Assembly: GCF_014451325.2 (NCBI RefSeq) | Contig: NZ_JACSCH020000014.1 | Span: 59,072-123,071 of the forward strand | DNA length: 64,000 nucleotides | Source: Streptomyces sp. CB02980 | GTDB taxonomy: Bacteria; Actinomycetota; Actinomycetes; Streptomycetales; Streptomycetaceae | Direction of reading: 5' to 3' | Shown: positions 63,539 through 64,000 of the stretch, one piece after another | Layout: each line of letters begins with the position of its first letter | How positions within the stretch are numbered: the stretch's first letter is position 1 | Translations under genes and position numbers: made by a program | Notes under the pieces: model-generated | Databases searched by the model: none | What the model was told of the DNA's origin: nothing | What the model saw: the letters and a program-made list of their open reading frames with translations, nothing else

Positions 63539-64000
63539 GCGACCCCGCGCCCGCAGCCCCCCACGCATCCGCTGCCACACCCGCACCCACCCCCCTCCTG
63601 GTTCTCGACGTCGTCGGTCTCACCCCACGACTCCTGCCGCACATGCCTCACCTGGCCGCCCTCGCCCGCAGCGGCTCCCAAGCCCCGCTGTCCACCGTGC
63701 TGCCCGCCGTCACCTGCGCCGCCCAGACCACCTTCCTCACCGGCACCCTCCCCGCCGAGCACGGCATCGTCGGCAACGGCTGGTACTTCCGCGACCTCGG
63801 TGACGTCCTGCTGTGGCGCCAGCACAACGGTCTCGTCTCCGGCGACCGCCTTTGGGACGCCGCCCGCCGCACCCACCCCGACTACACCGTCGCCAACATC
63901 TGCTGGTGGTACGCGATGGGTGCCGACACCGACATCACCGTCACCCCCCGCCCCGTCTACTACGCCGACGGACGCAAGGAACCCGACTGCTACACCCGGC
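63535..64000 (+). CDS. eboF: EboF-type alkaline phosphatase / nucleotide pyrophosphatase family protein (truncated by window end)
   Basis: The first 155 codons of a phosphatase-superfamily protein, open at the window edge. The NPP-type nucleophile motif is AVTCAAQTTFLTG, with Thr60 at the position of the catalytic Thr, followed by LPAEHGIVGNGWYF. The N-terminus reads LLVLDVVGLTP, which provides the first metal Asp. ATG at 63535 overlaps the EboE stop. Its function within the operon is probably removal of a phosphate from a lipid or cyclitol intermediate. The remaining metal ligands lie beyond the window. Confidence 0.85.
   Translation, partial: MSDPAPAAPHASAATPAPTPLLVLDVVGLTPRLLPHMPHLAALARSGSQAPLSTVLPAVTCAAQTTFLTGTLPAEHGIVGNGWYFRDLGDVLLWRQHNGLVSGDRLWDAARRTHPDYTVANICWWYAMGADTDITVTPRPVYYADGRKEPDCYTR

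Overview
The window is a very GC-rich chromosomal stretch. It is packed with short-gap genes, uses many GTG starts with GGAGG-type ribosome binding sites, and has strong third-position G/C bias. These traits, plus the families present (SCO3242-type prenyltransferase, class F sortase, MAB_1171c-type membrane protein, giant RHS and ricin-lectin exoproteins, MmyB-type regulators), point to Streptomyces or a close relative. I saw no tRNA, rRNA, CRISPR array, transposase or phage structural gene. All family names come from reading the sequence, with no database search.

Layout. (1) 0.1-4 kb: a winged-helix (HTH_42) protein, then a three-gene module of XRE-like regulator, ImmA/IrrE-like metallopeptidase and seven-helix membrane protein. 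(2) 4-17.3 kb: a 1,467-residue secreted LamG/ricin-lectin protein facing a 2,334-residue RHS-repeat protein across a 366-bp divergent control region with paired AACGATC sites, then a duplicated-domain protein. (3) 17.3-31.9 kb: small metabolic and membrane genes, including two methyltransferase/acetyltransferase genes, a Tat-exported sulfite oxidase, a PLP-fold protein lacking the Schiff-base lysine, two metallo-beta-lactamase-fold proteins, DedA, a holin/phosphatase fusion, LtrA and an MmyB-type regulator. (4) 31.9-46 kb: regulator/enzyme pairs (NmrA/AraC, LysR/SBF symporter), methyltransferases, a ricin lectin, an aldo/keto reductase, a FadD with a palindromic TetR-like operator, a cysteine-hydrolase fold, a 2Fe-2S protein, a FabH homologue, a cell-surface protein and a sortase. 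(5) 46-57.5 kb: an uptake and catabolic island on the + strand: ROK repressor, ribose-type ABC transporter (ATPase, permease, lipoprotein), Gfo/Idh/MocA dehydrogenase, xylose-isomerase-like TIM barrel, and a 1,230-residue secreted protein joining sugar dehydrogenase, PKD, CBM6, ThuA and 3-keto-disaccharide hydrolase domains. (6) 57.6-64 kb: a translationally coupled ebo-type operon (sugar-phosphate cyclase, UbiA prenyltransferase, TIM barrel, EboA, EboB/TatD, EboE, EboF cut by the window end).

How it fits together. Region 5 looks like a complete route for taking up and processing an oxidised (probably 3-keto) sugar: a secreted multi-domain enzyme makes or opens the keto-glycoside, the ABC transporter imports the product, the dehydrogenase and TIM barrel metabolise it, and the ROK protein senses it. 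A strong hairpin separates it from the ebo operon. In that operon an inositol-1-phosphate-synthase-like enzyme sits where cyanobacterial ebo clusters carry the dehydroquinate-synthase-like EboD. Two further themes are candidate operators in divergent control regions and short tandem repeats that cluster at gene 3' ends, often spanning or abutting the stop codon.
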